NCBI GenBank assembly: GCA_905204915.1 | Contig: CAJLBR010000020.1 | Span: forward strand, 1-20,309 | Length of the DNA: 20,309 nucleotides | Source of the DNA: an uncultured Clostridium sp. | GTDB lineage: Bacteria; Bacillota; Clostridia; TANB77; CAG-465 | Direction of reading: 5' to 3' | The notes under the pieces: model-generated | Databases searched by the model: none | What the model was told of the DNA's origin: nothing | What the model saw: only the letters and a program-made list of their open reading frames with translations | Position numbers and translations under genes: made by a program | Part shown: positions 6,540 through 11,866 of the stretch, one piece after another | How the letters are laid out: the number at the start of each line of letters is the position of its first letter | Position numbering within the stretch: position 1 is the first letter of the stretch

Positions 6540-6642
6540 AAAAATCTTCCTTTCTAATTTTATTACAATAAATTACTGTTTCTTTCTTTAAACTTCCACC
6601 TCCTTTATATAAAATATCTATATTAAAATCCTAAAATAGACA

Positions 6643-6714
6643 ATAAAAAAGCCACCATAAAAGGTGGCAAGCTCCATAAGTGTATCTTTCTTTTTTTGGC
6701 AAGTAGGAGCAATA
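6643..6714 (-). ncRNA. Predicted small RNA (~70 nt) with 5' stem and terminator
   Basis: Transcription from the promoter at 6749-6721 should start near 6714. The RNA would open with a 5-bp stem, GCTCC (6710-6706) with GGAGC (6675-6671), closing a 30-base A-rich loop. It would end in the hairpin GCCACC/TTTTAT/GGTGGC (6668-6651) followed by a run of six T and ATT, a classic intrinsic terminator. TTGCCA occurs twice, once in the loop and once at the foot of the terminator. The 5' stem exposes CUCCU, complementary to Shine-Dalgarno sequences. Regulation of a phage mRNA, or a type I antitoxin role, are possible; no toxin gene is visible on the opposite strand. Confidence 0.6.
6651..6668 (-). terminator. 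Intrinsic terminator of the small RNA
   Basis: Perfect 6-bp GC-rich stem GCCACC/GGTGGC with a six-base loop, followed on the minus strand by TTTTTTATT (6650-6642). It would also limit leftward read-through from the ATPase block into the holin and endolysin. Confidence 0.75.
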
Positions 6715-6720
6715 TATGTA

Positions 6721-6749
6721 ATAATACCATAATTACCCATGTATTTCAA
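6721..6749 (-). promoter_or_regulatory. Promoter of the small RNA
   Basis: TTGAAA (6749-6744) and TATTAT (6726-6721) are separated by exactly 17 bases, with TG one base ahead of the -10 (extended -10). No open frame with a ribosome site follows within the next 70 bases; an intrinsic terminator does. That is why I read it as a small-RNA promoter. Confidence 0.65.
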
Positions 6750-6954
6750 TAAAAAAATTGCATAAAGCAATTTAATATTTGGAATTATTTACATATATAA
6801 AACAAACCCAGATTAATTTCTAGGCTCATTTCCGTATTCTGTATGGTAAAAGTGTATATTCATATTATATTTGCCTAAATAGATTTTATACTTTAAATCA
6901 TATGTTAAAATTTTGTAAAATTGGAATATTTTCAAAGACAAAAATCATATGCTA

Positions 6955-7019
6955 TGATATGTGTAACGATTATATAGGGAGCGATAGCGACCGAGAGTAA
7001 TCGTGAAACGGTCATATCA
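6955..7019. repeat. Nested inverted repeat around a GC-rich core
   Basis: The outer arms are TGATATG (6955-6961) and CATATCA (7013-7019). The inner arms are ACGATTA (6966-6972) and TAATCGT (6998-7004). Both pairs are perfect. The 25-base centre contains GGGAGCGATAGCGACCG with a direct repeat GCGA-TA-GCGA and is far more GC-rich than anything around it. A further small inverted repeat (ATCAT/ATGAT) lies directly outside at 6945-6958. It codes for nothing and sits just downstream of the ATPase gene. A site for DNA processing (transfer or replication origin, recombination or packaging site) is a fair reading; an RNA structure is the alternative. Confidence 0.65.
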
Positions 7020-7091
7020 AGTTTATAGCAATTTAGGATATCTATGTCTTTTAAAATCTTTACATAAAATTATATATTTTTCCAGAAAAAT

Positions 7092-7109
7092 AAGGAGATT
7101 TCTCTCCTT
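7092..7109 (-). terminator. Terminator after the ATPase gene
   Basis: AAGGAGA (7109-7103 on the minus strand) pairs with TCTCCTT (7098-7092) around a GAAA tetraloop, followed by ATTTTTC. It begins two bases after the ATPase stop codon. The plus-strand version is followed by TTTATTTT, so it may work in both directions. Confidence 0.8.
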
Positions 7110-7110
7110 T

Positions 7111-9351
7111 TTATTTTGGTAATTTAACTACAAATGCAGAATATACTTTTTCATCACTCTTAACCAAACAGAGTGCATGAAATCTTTTCAAATTAAGGAA
7201 ATCAGACTCTGTATAGCCTTCTTTGATAAATAATTCTTTAAGTTCAAAAAAGTTTCTTATATCTGCTCCTGCAATGAGTATGAAACTCATGCCACTACTT
7301 AATATTGCTTCTTTACACTTCTTATTACATTGATTAAGAAAATGCAAGCTTATTGTTGGAATAAAAGAGAATTTTCTACATTCAGTTAAAATGTCTTGGA
7401 ATATGATTTGAGCAGTTGGAAATAAATTAATTTCATCAATAAATATATGAGTTTTAGTCTTGGAGCTAATTTGTTTAGCTAACCATACTTTGCTAAGATA
7501 AAATGTAGCAATTAAATCTCTTATACTTCTATTTGTAAAATCTTCTTCTCTAGCCTTTATTAATATAATTTTATTTTCATTAAGAGCTTTAACAAAATTA
7601 ATATTATTTGCAGCAGATTTATTAAAAGCTAATTTAGTATATAAGTTTGTTTTTAATATACTGATTCTATCTATAATTCCATCAATTTTTGTATCATAAT
7701 TTTCAACATTTCCGTTTTTATCTATTTTATCTAATTCCATTAAGTCATTTATTTCATCTTCTAATAATACCTTGTCATTTCCACTTAGACCATGTAGTAA
7801 ATCTTCTCTTGAATTAGGACTCATTAAAACTCTTATAATGTCTTTAAAACTTGAATTTGAGTCTTTATAAAAAGATATTGTACATGCTGCATTAAAATAT
7901 CTTAACATTCGTGGAGTTAATTTTGTTTCTGCATTTATAGTATTTAAAAGCATATAAAGTTGAGATGATTTTTCCATACATTTCGCTATTTTTCTATATT
8001 TATCAGGACTATTACAGGTAAGTTCGTTAAAACAAAATCCTTGCAGTTGATGAACATCTGAACAATCTATTTCTATCAATCTATCTTTTGGAGTTACTGC
8101 TTTAATATTTTCTGCTAATTCACAGTCTTTTATAATGTCTAAAACTACTAAGCCATCCCCTTTTTGTATTATACTTTCTGCTAAACGAGTCATATTATTA
8201 GTTTTACCTGAACCCATTCCTCCTATTAAAACTCTTCCTAATCTACTAAAGTTTTTGTCAGTAGAATAATATACTTCTTCTCCTTTTAAGGAATGCGCCA
8301 TAAATAAATCTCCTGTTTTCAAAGAATTTGGAATGGCTTTATCATATATATCATTGTGTTCAATGTTTTTATATTGTTTAATAATAGAATCCCCAGGTAA
8401 TGCCACAAAATTAGCATCTTCATATATAGAAGTATTAAGAACTTTTACATATGGTAATACTGGCTTAGTGATGTCTATTTCTTTTTTTAATCTCTTGCCA
8501 ACAAATTCATTATCGTTACTCACTTCACTATATGTCCCTATGAGACTCTCTGTAATCGTTTTAGAGCGACTTTTAGAGTCCCCCTTAGAAGTTATTAGTA
8601 TTTGCGTTTTACAAATGTCAGAATTGCTTTTATCAAGTGTCTTTTGACTTAACTTATCAAATACAACTTTTCTTTCAGATTGTTTTATATCAAATATAAA
8701 ATCTAATGTAGAGTTTATAAAATCAATACTATAATCTAATATTTTTATTACTATATTAAGGAGTTTATTAGATGTATATTTTACAGAACTTTCTTTATAT
8801 TCTTTTATGAATTTTTGACAAGAAGCTTTAAAATAGTTTAGCTGCTTTTCAGAGGTAGGAATAAAATTATATAGAATGCTAATTTCTTCATCACTTTGTA
8901 AAAGTTCTATAATTGTCATATTTGCATTAAGAAGCTCATTGTTTCTCATATCTGCATTAGTAGAGAAAAAATCTTTTTTCTTGTACATAAGTTGATATTG
9001 AATTCCATTTTCTATTAGTGGAATATTATCAAGTTCTTCTATTTCTACCGACTTCCAAACTTCTTTGAATTTTACTTTAAATTTAGAATAAAAGATTTTT
9101 GGAACAATGAAATAGAAATTAATTTTTTCTTTAGTAATATAGACATAATAGCTAGCTTTAAGTTGCGTTTTTATTACTAATTTTTTATCTTCTATACATA
9201 TTAATTTATTTAGGCTTATAAACATTTTATTGACTAATCTTAAAATATCATGAGTTTTATTGTTTTTTATAGATTTTGTAGGAATGAGCTTAAGATAAAT
9301 ATATTCCTGATTTTTTATTTCAAAATATTTAGATATAGGAATACTAAGCAT
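7111..9351 (-). CDS. VirD4/TraG/HerA-type ATPase (DNA-transfer coupling-like)
   Basis: I prefer ATG 9351, which has GGAG nine bases ahead, over a TTG at 9369; it overlaps the stop of the upstream gene (ATGCTTAG), a sign of translational coupling. The product is 746 residues. Residues 1-330 are a poorly conserved, lysine-rich N-terminal region. The motor domain has Walker A GGMGSGKT (377-384), a following strand GLVVLDIIKD (400-409), Walker B THIFIDE (634-640) and the ECRKFSFIPTISLHFLNQ segment (657-674), which matches the arginine-bearing E-x-R-K...Q motif of VirD4/TraD/HerA pumps. Such hexamers drive DNA through membranes. No strong membrane helix is seen in it; the two small membrane proteins before it may anchor it. 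No relaxase gene is present in the window, so the exact substrate is unknown. Confidence 0.85.
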   Translation of the reverse strand: MLSIPISKYFEIKNQEYIYLKLIPTKSIKNNKTHDILRLVNKMFISLNKLICIEDKKLVIKTQLKASYYVYITKEKINFYFIVPKIFYSKFKVKFKEVWKSVEIEELDNIPLIENGIQYQLMYKKKDFFSTNADMRNNELLNANMTIIELLQSDEEISILYNFIPTSEKQLNYFKASCQKFIKEYKESSVKYTSNKLLNIVIKILDYSIDFINSTLDFIFDIKQSERKVVFDKLSQKTLDKSNSDICKTQILITSKGDSKSRSKTITESLIGTYSEVSNDNEFVGKRLKKEIDITKPVLPYVKVLNTSIYEDANFVALPGDSIIKQYKNIEHNDIYDKAIPNSLKTGDLFMAHSLKGEEVYYSTDKNFSRLGRVLIGGMGSGKTNNMTRLAESIIQKGDGLVVLDIIKDCELAENIKAVTPKDRLIEIDCSDVHQLQGFCFNELTCNSPDKYRKIAKCMEKSSQLYMLLNTINAETKLTPRMLRYFNAACTISFYKDSNSSFKDIIRVLMSPNSREDLLHGLSGNDKVLLEDEINDLMELDKIDKNGNVENYDTKIDGIIDRISILKTNLYTKLAFNKSAANNINFVKALNENKIILIKAREEDFTNRSIRDLIATFYLSKVWLAKQISSKTKTHIFIDEINLFPTAQIIFQDILTECRKFSFIPTISLHFLNQCNKKCKEAILSSGMSFILIAGADIRNFFELKELFIKEGYTESDFLNLKRFHALCLVKSDEKVYSAFVVKLPK

Positions 9352-9595
9352 TTGTAATAACTCCAACAATTATATTTAAAATTAAGTATATGCAAGGAAT
9401 CATAAATGCCCATTTTTTACCTTTGTCGTAGCCAAAAACATACAATAATAGTGCTACAAATCCTGCAACAAGGCAAACATTAAATGAAAATTTTTCAATA
9501 AGAATTAAAAGCTCATATCCAGTTTCTTTTAAACTCTCTATCGGATGTAAAAGAATATCTAATTTATCCATAACTTGCATAAATTTTTCTTCCAT
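9344..9595 (-). CDS. Small membrane protein with two helices, partner of the ATPase
   Basis: The ATG at 9595 follows AAAGGAG. The 83-residue product has a soluble N-terminal helix (MQVMDKLDILLHPIESLKET) and two membrane helices (about residues 36-53 and 63-80) joined by YDKGKKWA. Its stop overlaps the start of the ATPase gene, and it follows the other membrane protein by 13 bases, so the three form one translation unit. By analogy with secretion systems, small proteins in this position anchor or gate the ATPase at the membrane; that role is inferred from context only. I do not recognise a named family. Confidence 0.78.
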   Translation of the reverse strand: MEEKFMQVMDKLDILLHPIESLKETGYELLILIEKFSFNVCLVAGFVALLLYVFGYDKGKKWAFMIPCIYLILNIIVGVITNA

Positions 9596-9608
9596 AACTT
9601 TCTCTCCT

Positions 9609-9995
9609 TTACATTTTTATCATTGAAAATAATTTTGGGTAAAATGTTAAAAGTATATATATCAAAAAGTATTGGATTCCTGCTGTTGTAGCTTGACGGA
9701 AGTCTGCTCCTTGCAATGCATTTTCTATAATGCTTTTAATCCCCATGCACATGCAACCATATTGTGCAAATATCATTAATAAATCGAGTATTTGATTTGC
9801 TACATTTGATATTTCAACTTCAGTTGTTATTCCATAAGAAATAAATCCTTTATGCATAAATATAGCTATTAAAATAATAATTTTTTTATATTCTACTTTA
9901 CTTAGGCTATTAAGAAACTTTTCAACAATAATATATTTACTAATATTTTCATTTTCTATCATTTGTTTATATTCTGAAAATGTATAAGATTTCAT
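9609..9995 (-). CDS. Small membrane protein, possibly pilin/channel-like
   Basis: The ATG at 9995 follows an excellent AAAAGGAGGTAAATTAT. The 128-residue product has a charged N-terminus, a hydrophobic helix at about 36-53 (KIIILIAIFMHKGF), a second at about 68-86 (ILDLLMIFAQYGCMCMG), a short amphipathic stretch IKSIIENALQGADF, and a third helix near 106-127 ending YPKLFSMIKM. The pattern helix, small polar loop with G-x-D, helix ending in P-x-L-F resembles small membrane subunits (VirB2/TrbC or Maff2-like) of Gram-positive conjugation modules. The similarity is in pattern only. It lies in the same operon as the ATPase. Confidence 0.75.
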   Translation of the reverse strand: MKSYTFSEYKQMIENENISKYIIVEKFLNSLSKVEYKKIIILIAIFMHKGFISYGITTEVEISNVANQILDLLMIFAQYGCMCMGIKSIIENALQGADFRQATTAGIQYFLIYILLTFYPKLFSMIKM

Positions 9996-10049
9996 GTATA
10001 ATTTACCTCCTTTTGGCTATACTAAAAAATAAAACGAGGTGATATAACA

Positions 10050-10115
10050 ATGGGTGAAGCTTTATTTTGGTTTGGACTATCTTTTGCTTTCAACTGCTTG
10101 CGTAGTTTGATTTAG
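10050..10115 (+). CDS. Candidate 21-aa hydrophobic peptide, opposite strand
   Basis: On the plus strand, GAGGTGAT (10036-10043) lies seven bases ahead of ATG 10050, and the frame runs to TAG 10113-10115. The peptide MGEALFWFGLSFAFNCLRSL plus one residue would make one short membrane helix with a basic end. It begins in the gap between two minus-strand genes and runs into the 3' end of the ribbon-helix-helix gene on the other strand. A TATACT at 10019-10024 could be a -10 box, but I see no good -35. Small hydrophobic peptides overlapping an opposite-strand transcript are typical of type I toxins or tiny membrane regulators. It could also be chance. Confidence 0.35.
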   Translation: MGEALFWFGLSFAFNCLRSLI

Positions 10116-10265
10116 CTCTGAATACATTTTCTCTCTTAAAACATATTTGATATAGGCACTCTTATTCCCGTATGCAGAAAATTTTTCTTCTAACCAAGAA
10201 TATAAAAGAGTGTCTTCCATATTATTCTTGAAACTTATCTGAAATGACTTTTTATTTTTATTCAT
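10077..10265 (-). CDS. Ribbon-helix-helix-like small DNA-binding protein
   Basis: The ATG at 10265 follows AAAAGGAGGGAAAATTT. The 62-residue product fits the short MetJ/Arc pattern: a basic beta-strand (KKSFQISFKNN), a helix (TLLYSWLEEKFSAYG), a turn with N-K-S and a second helix (SAYIKYVLREKMYSELN), then a polar tail. 'NKSAYIKYVLREKM' matches the usual 'xSxFIRxxLxEKL' second helix of plasmid RHH regulators. Such proteins bind as dimers to repeats and act as auto-repressors or as relaxosome accessory factors. It is the first gene of the ATPase operon, which fits either role. Assignment is by pattern. Confidence 0.7.
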   Translation of the reverse strand: MNKNKKSFQISFKNNMEDTLLYSWLEEKFSAYGNKSAYIKYVLREKMYSELNQTTQAVESKR

Positions 10266-10297
10266 AAATTTTCCCTCCTTTTACTGTCTTTTAATAG

Positions 10298-10303
10298 ATT
10301 ATA
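10298..10303 (-). promoter_or_regulatory. Candidate -10 box for the RHH-ATPase operon
   Basis: A consensus TATAAT reads leftward at 10303-10298, about 35 bases ahead of the RHH start codon, after TTTTACA. The best -35-like TTGGAA is 20 bases further up, which is too far, so the operon may need an activator, or the promoter is weak. Confidence 0.4.
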
Positions 10304-10336
10304 TGTAAAAGTACTGAAAAATATTCCAAAAAAATT

Positions 10337-10374
10337 CCCTTAGTCGAAACTAAGGGTTAGTCTAAAGGAGACTA
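10337..10374 (-). terminator. Tandem hairpins: integrase terminator plus second stem
   Basis: CCCTTAGT (10337-10344) pairs perfectly with ACTAAGGG (10349-10356) around CGAA. Read leftward it is followed by AATTTTTTT, making a good terminator 65 bases after the integrase stop. Immediately beside it TAGTCT (10358-10363) pairs with AGACTA (10369-10374) around AAAGG. It separates the integrase transcript from the RHH-ATPase operon. On the plus strand there is no T-tract. Confidence 0.8.
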
Positions 10375-10420
10375 TATACAAATAGAACAACTATTAATAT
10401 ATTACCCTGTTTTACAATAA

Positions 10421-11404
10421 TTATACAACCAAACATTTATTATACTGATAATTAACTTTATCCATAGATGTTTTAGCATATATTTGAGTTGTGACTATAT
10501 TTTCATGTCCTAAAAGGAATTGAACAGTTTCAATATCTGCTCCACTATTGAATAAAGATGTAGCAAAAGTGTGTCTTAACTTATGAGGGAAAATTATAGG
10601 AAGAATTGTTTTTCTCTTAGATATATTTGTTAATATCTTTTGAATTGCACGAACTCCAAGTCTTCTGTATGGTTTTCTTTCAGAGATAAACAAGGCTTCA
10701 TTTTTACCTTTTCTGTTGTCTAAATATTGTTTTAGATATAATTTACATTTGTCATTAAATAATATAACTCTTTCTTTATTTCCTTTTCCAATTGTTTTTA
10801 ATTTATTTGAAGAAAAATCTAATTCAAATATGTTTGTCTTTTGAATTTCAGAAACTCTCATGCCTGTTGCTAACATAAATTCAACTAAAGCTCTTTCTCT
10901 ATCTGTTTTACAACACATTCGTAAATTTTCCATTTCTTCTATAGACAAAGGTTCTCTAATCCTTTGAGGTTCTTTTATTTTTCTTAACTTCTTTGTTGGA
11001 TTTTTGTCTATGTATTCTTCTTCTACTAACCAACTGAAAAATGACTTTATTACTGAAATTAATCCATTTACAGTTGAAGTTTTTACTGATTTCTTTTTAA
11101 AATTTAAATAAGCTTTTAAATCAACTACTGTAATTTGAGGAATCTCTTTATTTACATAATCTAAGAAATATTTTAAAGTATACATTCTGTTTCTAATAGT
11201 TCCACTTGCATAGTCTAAAGTTTCCATGTCTTGTTTATATTCGTCTAAAATTTCTTGTGTATTGTTCCCTTTTTTATTTATTAATTCAATATCATAGTTT
11301 CTTACTACATCATATAATATTTTTTCTAAATCATCTTTTTCTATAGTATTATCAACAATTCTATTCATTATTTGTTTTATTATTTTTTCATTATCTTTGT
11401 TCAT
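10421..11404 (-). CDS. Tyrosine recombinase / integrase (XerC-D type)
   Basis: The ATG at 11404 follows AAAGGAGGAA. The 327-residue protein has an N-terminal SAM-like core-binding domain (about residues 48-133, with TLDYASGTIRNRMYTLKYFL) and a C-terminal catalytic domain (about 150-320) with the full residue set: Arg183 (ATGMRVSE), Lys207 (IGKGNK), His274 and Arg277 (HKLRHTFAT), His300 (LLGHEN) and Tyr309 (TTQIYA). It lacks the N-terminal arm-binding domain of lambda-type integrases, having instead a short acidic helical extension, so it is closer to Xer recombinases. It would integrate or excise this phage or the element around it. Its promoter contains a palindrome next to the divergent HTH gene. 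Confidence 0.95.
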   Translation of the reverse strand: MNKDNEKIIKQIMNRIVDNTIEKDDLEKILYDVVRNYDIELINKKGNNTQEILDEYKQDMETLDYASGTIRNRMYTLKYFLDYVNKEIPQITVVDLKAYLNFKKKSVKTSTVNGLISVIKSFFSWLVEEEYIDKNPTKKLRKIKEPQRIREPLSIEEMENLRMCCKTDRERALVEFMLATGMRVSEIQKTNIFELDFSSNKLKTIGKGNKERVILFNDKCKLYLKQYLDNRKGKNEALFISERKPYRRLGVRAIQKILTNISKRKTILPIIFPHKLRHTFATSLFNSGADIETVQFLLGHENIVTTQIYAKTSMDKVNYQYNKCLVV

Positions 11405-11436
11405 TTTTATTCCTCCTTTATTTAAATTATACTTAC

Positions 11437-11465
11437 ATAATATAACATTTTGGTTATATTTTCAA
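11437..11465 (-). promoter_or_regulatory. Integrase promoter
   Basis: TTGAAA (11465-11460) and TATTAT (11442-11437) are 17 bases apart and point at the integrase, whose start codon is about 33 bases downstream. The spacer and -10 are covered by the palindrome described next. A second -10-like TATAAT lies slightly nearer the gene. Confidence 0.6.
11439..11460. promoter_or_regulatory. Palindromic operator candidate in the integrase promoter
   Basis: AATATAAC (11439-11446) and GTTATATT (11453-11460) are perfect 8-bp inverted repeats with a 6-base spacer. They overlap the -10, the spacer and the last base of the -35 of the integrase promoter. Size and spacing suit a dimer of a small Cro/Xre-type regulator such as the one encoded divergently from 11540. 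Confidence 0.55.
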
Positions 11466-11492
11466 CAAAAAAAATATATTTTTAATTAAATA

Positions 11493-11521
11493 TTTATATT
11501 TTTAGAATTTTAGTGTATAAT
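11493..11521 (+). promoter_or_regulatory. Promoter of the HTH regulator
   Basis: A consensus TATAAT (11516-11521) has a TTTATA -35 candidate 17 bases upstream (11493-11498). Transcription would begin near 11528, giving a very short leader that consists of little more than the ribosome site. This also rules out the in-frame GTG at 11513, which overlaps the -10 box. Confidence 0.6.
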
Positions 11522-11539
11522 ATAAACAGGAGGTGGAAT

Positions 11540-11737
11540 ATGGATATTTCAACACAAATAAGAAAAATAATGTTAGATGAAAAAGTAAATATAGTTGAAT
11601 TGGCTAAAAGATTAGATACATCGCAGCCAAATGTTTCTGCGAAGCTTAGAAGAAATAATTTTAATATTAAAGACTTAGAAAAGTTTTCAAAAGCATTAGG
11701 TTATGAAATTGAAATTGTATTTAAAAAGAACCCCTAG
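11540..11737 (+). CDS. Small Xre/Cro-type helix-turn-helix regulator
   Basis: I choose ATG 11540, which follows AGGAGGTGG, rather than the GTG nine codons upstream that lies in the promoter. The 65-residue product is a single HTH domain: helix 1 DISTQIRKIMLDEKV, helix 2 NIVELAKRLD, recognition helix TSQPNVSAKLRRNN, then NIKDLEKFSKALGYEIEIVF, the Xre-type closing helix and strand. It has no oligomerisation or peptidase extension, so it resembles Cro more than a CI repressor. It is transcribed away from the integrase across 135 bases that contain the palindrome at 11439-11460, so it probably controls the integrase. Its stop codon lies inside its own terminator stem. Confidence 0.88.
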   Translation: MDISTQIRKIMLDEKVNIVELAKRLDTSQPNVSAKLRRNNFNIKDLEKFSKALGYEIEIVFKKNP

Positions 11738-11750
11738 AAAAATCTAGGGG
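11731..11750. terminator. Terminator after the HTH gene, probably bidirectional
   Basis: CCCCTAGA (11731-11738) pairs perfectly with TCTAGGGG (11743-11750) around AAAA and is followed by TTTTATTTTT. On the minus strand it is followed by TTCTTTTT, so it can also stop leftward transcription from the tail operon before the integrase. The HTH stop TAG is part of the stem. Confidence 0.88.
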
Positions 11751-11847
11751 TTTTATTTTTATTTAAAGATTCTATTGATATTTAAGTTTAATCCTAATAA
11801 GTATTTTATTAAATGAAGTAAATCAAGTTACTTATTGATTCACAATC

Positions 11848-11866
11848 TTTTTAAATTACGATTTAA
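11848..11866. repeat. 19-base 3'-flank repeat, copy 1
   Basis: TTTTTAAATTACGATTTAA matches copy 2 at 14460-14478 at 17 of 19 positions. Both copies abut or overlap the stop codon of a metallophosphoesterase tail gene, on the same side. This suggests that the two genes derive from duplication or exchange of a cassette that ended in this sequence. Confidence 0.5.

Larger units (their letters stand above)
6540..7110. other. 570-base gene-free region between the ATPase and the holin
   Basis: No protein gene with a convincing ribosome site is seen on either strand. The stretch holds a predicted small RNA with its promoter (6643-6749), a nested GC-rich inverted repeat (6955-7019) and the ATPase terminator (7092-7109). 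On the minus strand there is also an orphan AAAGGAGGTGG at 6597-6606 with no start codon after it, and a short frame at 6863-6813 (16 codons, ending EYGNEPRN and TAA). Both may be remnants of lost small genes. Confidence 0.7.

Noticed and set aside
6621..6740. A minus-strand frame of about 39 codons beginning MGNYGIITYIAPTCQKKKD across the small-RNA region
   Set aside because: There is no ribosome site before its ATG, and the frame runs straight through a strong promoter -10, the RNA stem and the terminator hairpin, which explain the sequence better.
7111..11404. A complete inovirus (filamentous phage) or a complete ICE
   Set aside because: The ATPase is much longer than Zot proteins and has its Walker A motif in the middle, and there is no rolling-circle replication protein or relaxase, no VirB4 and no clear coat protein in the block.
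6540..11862. Flanking direct repeats (att sites) of the integrase/ATPase block
   Set aside because: By eye, the two outer flanks share only short AT-rich words such as TTAGGATT, which is no more than chance in this composition. A proper search would need the whole element.
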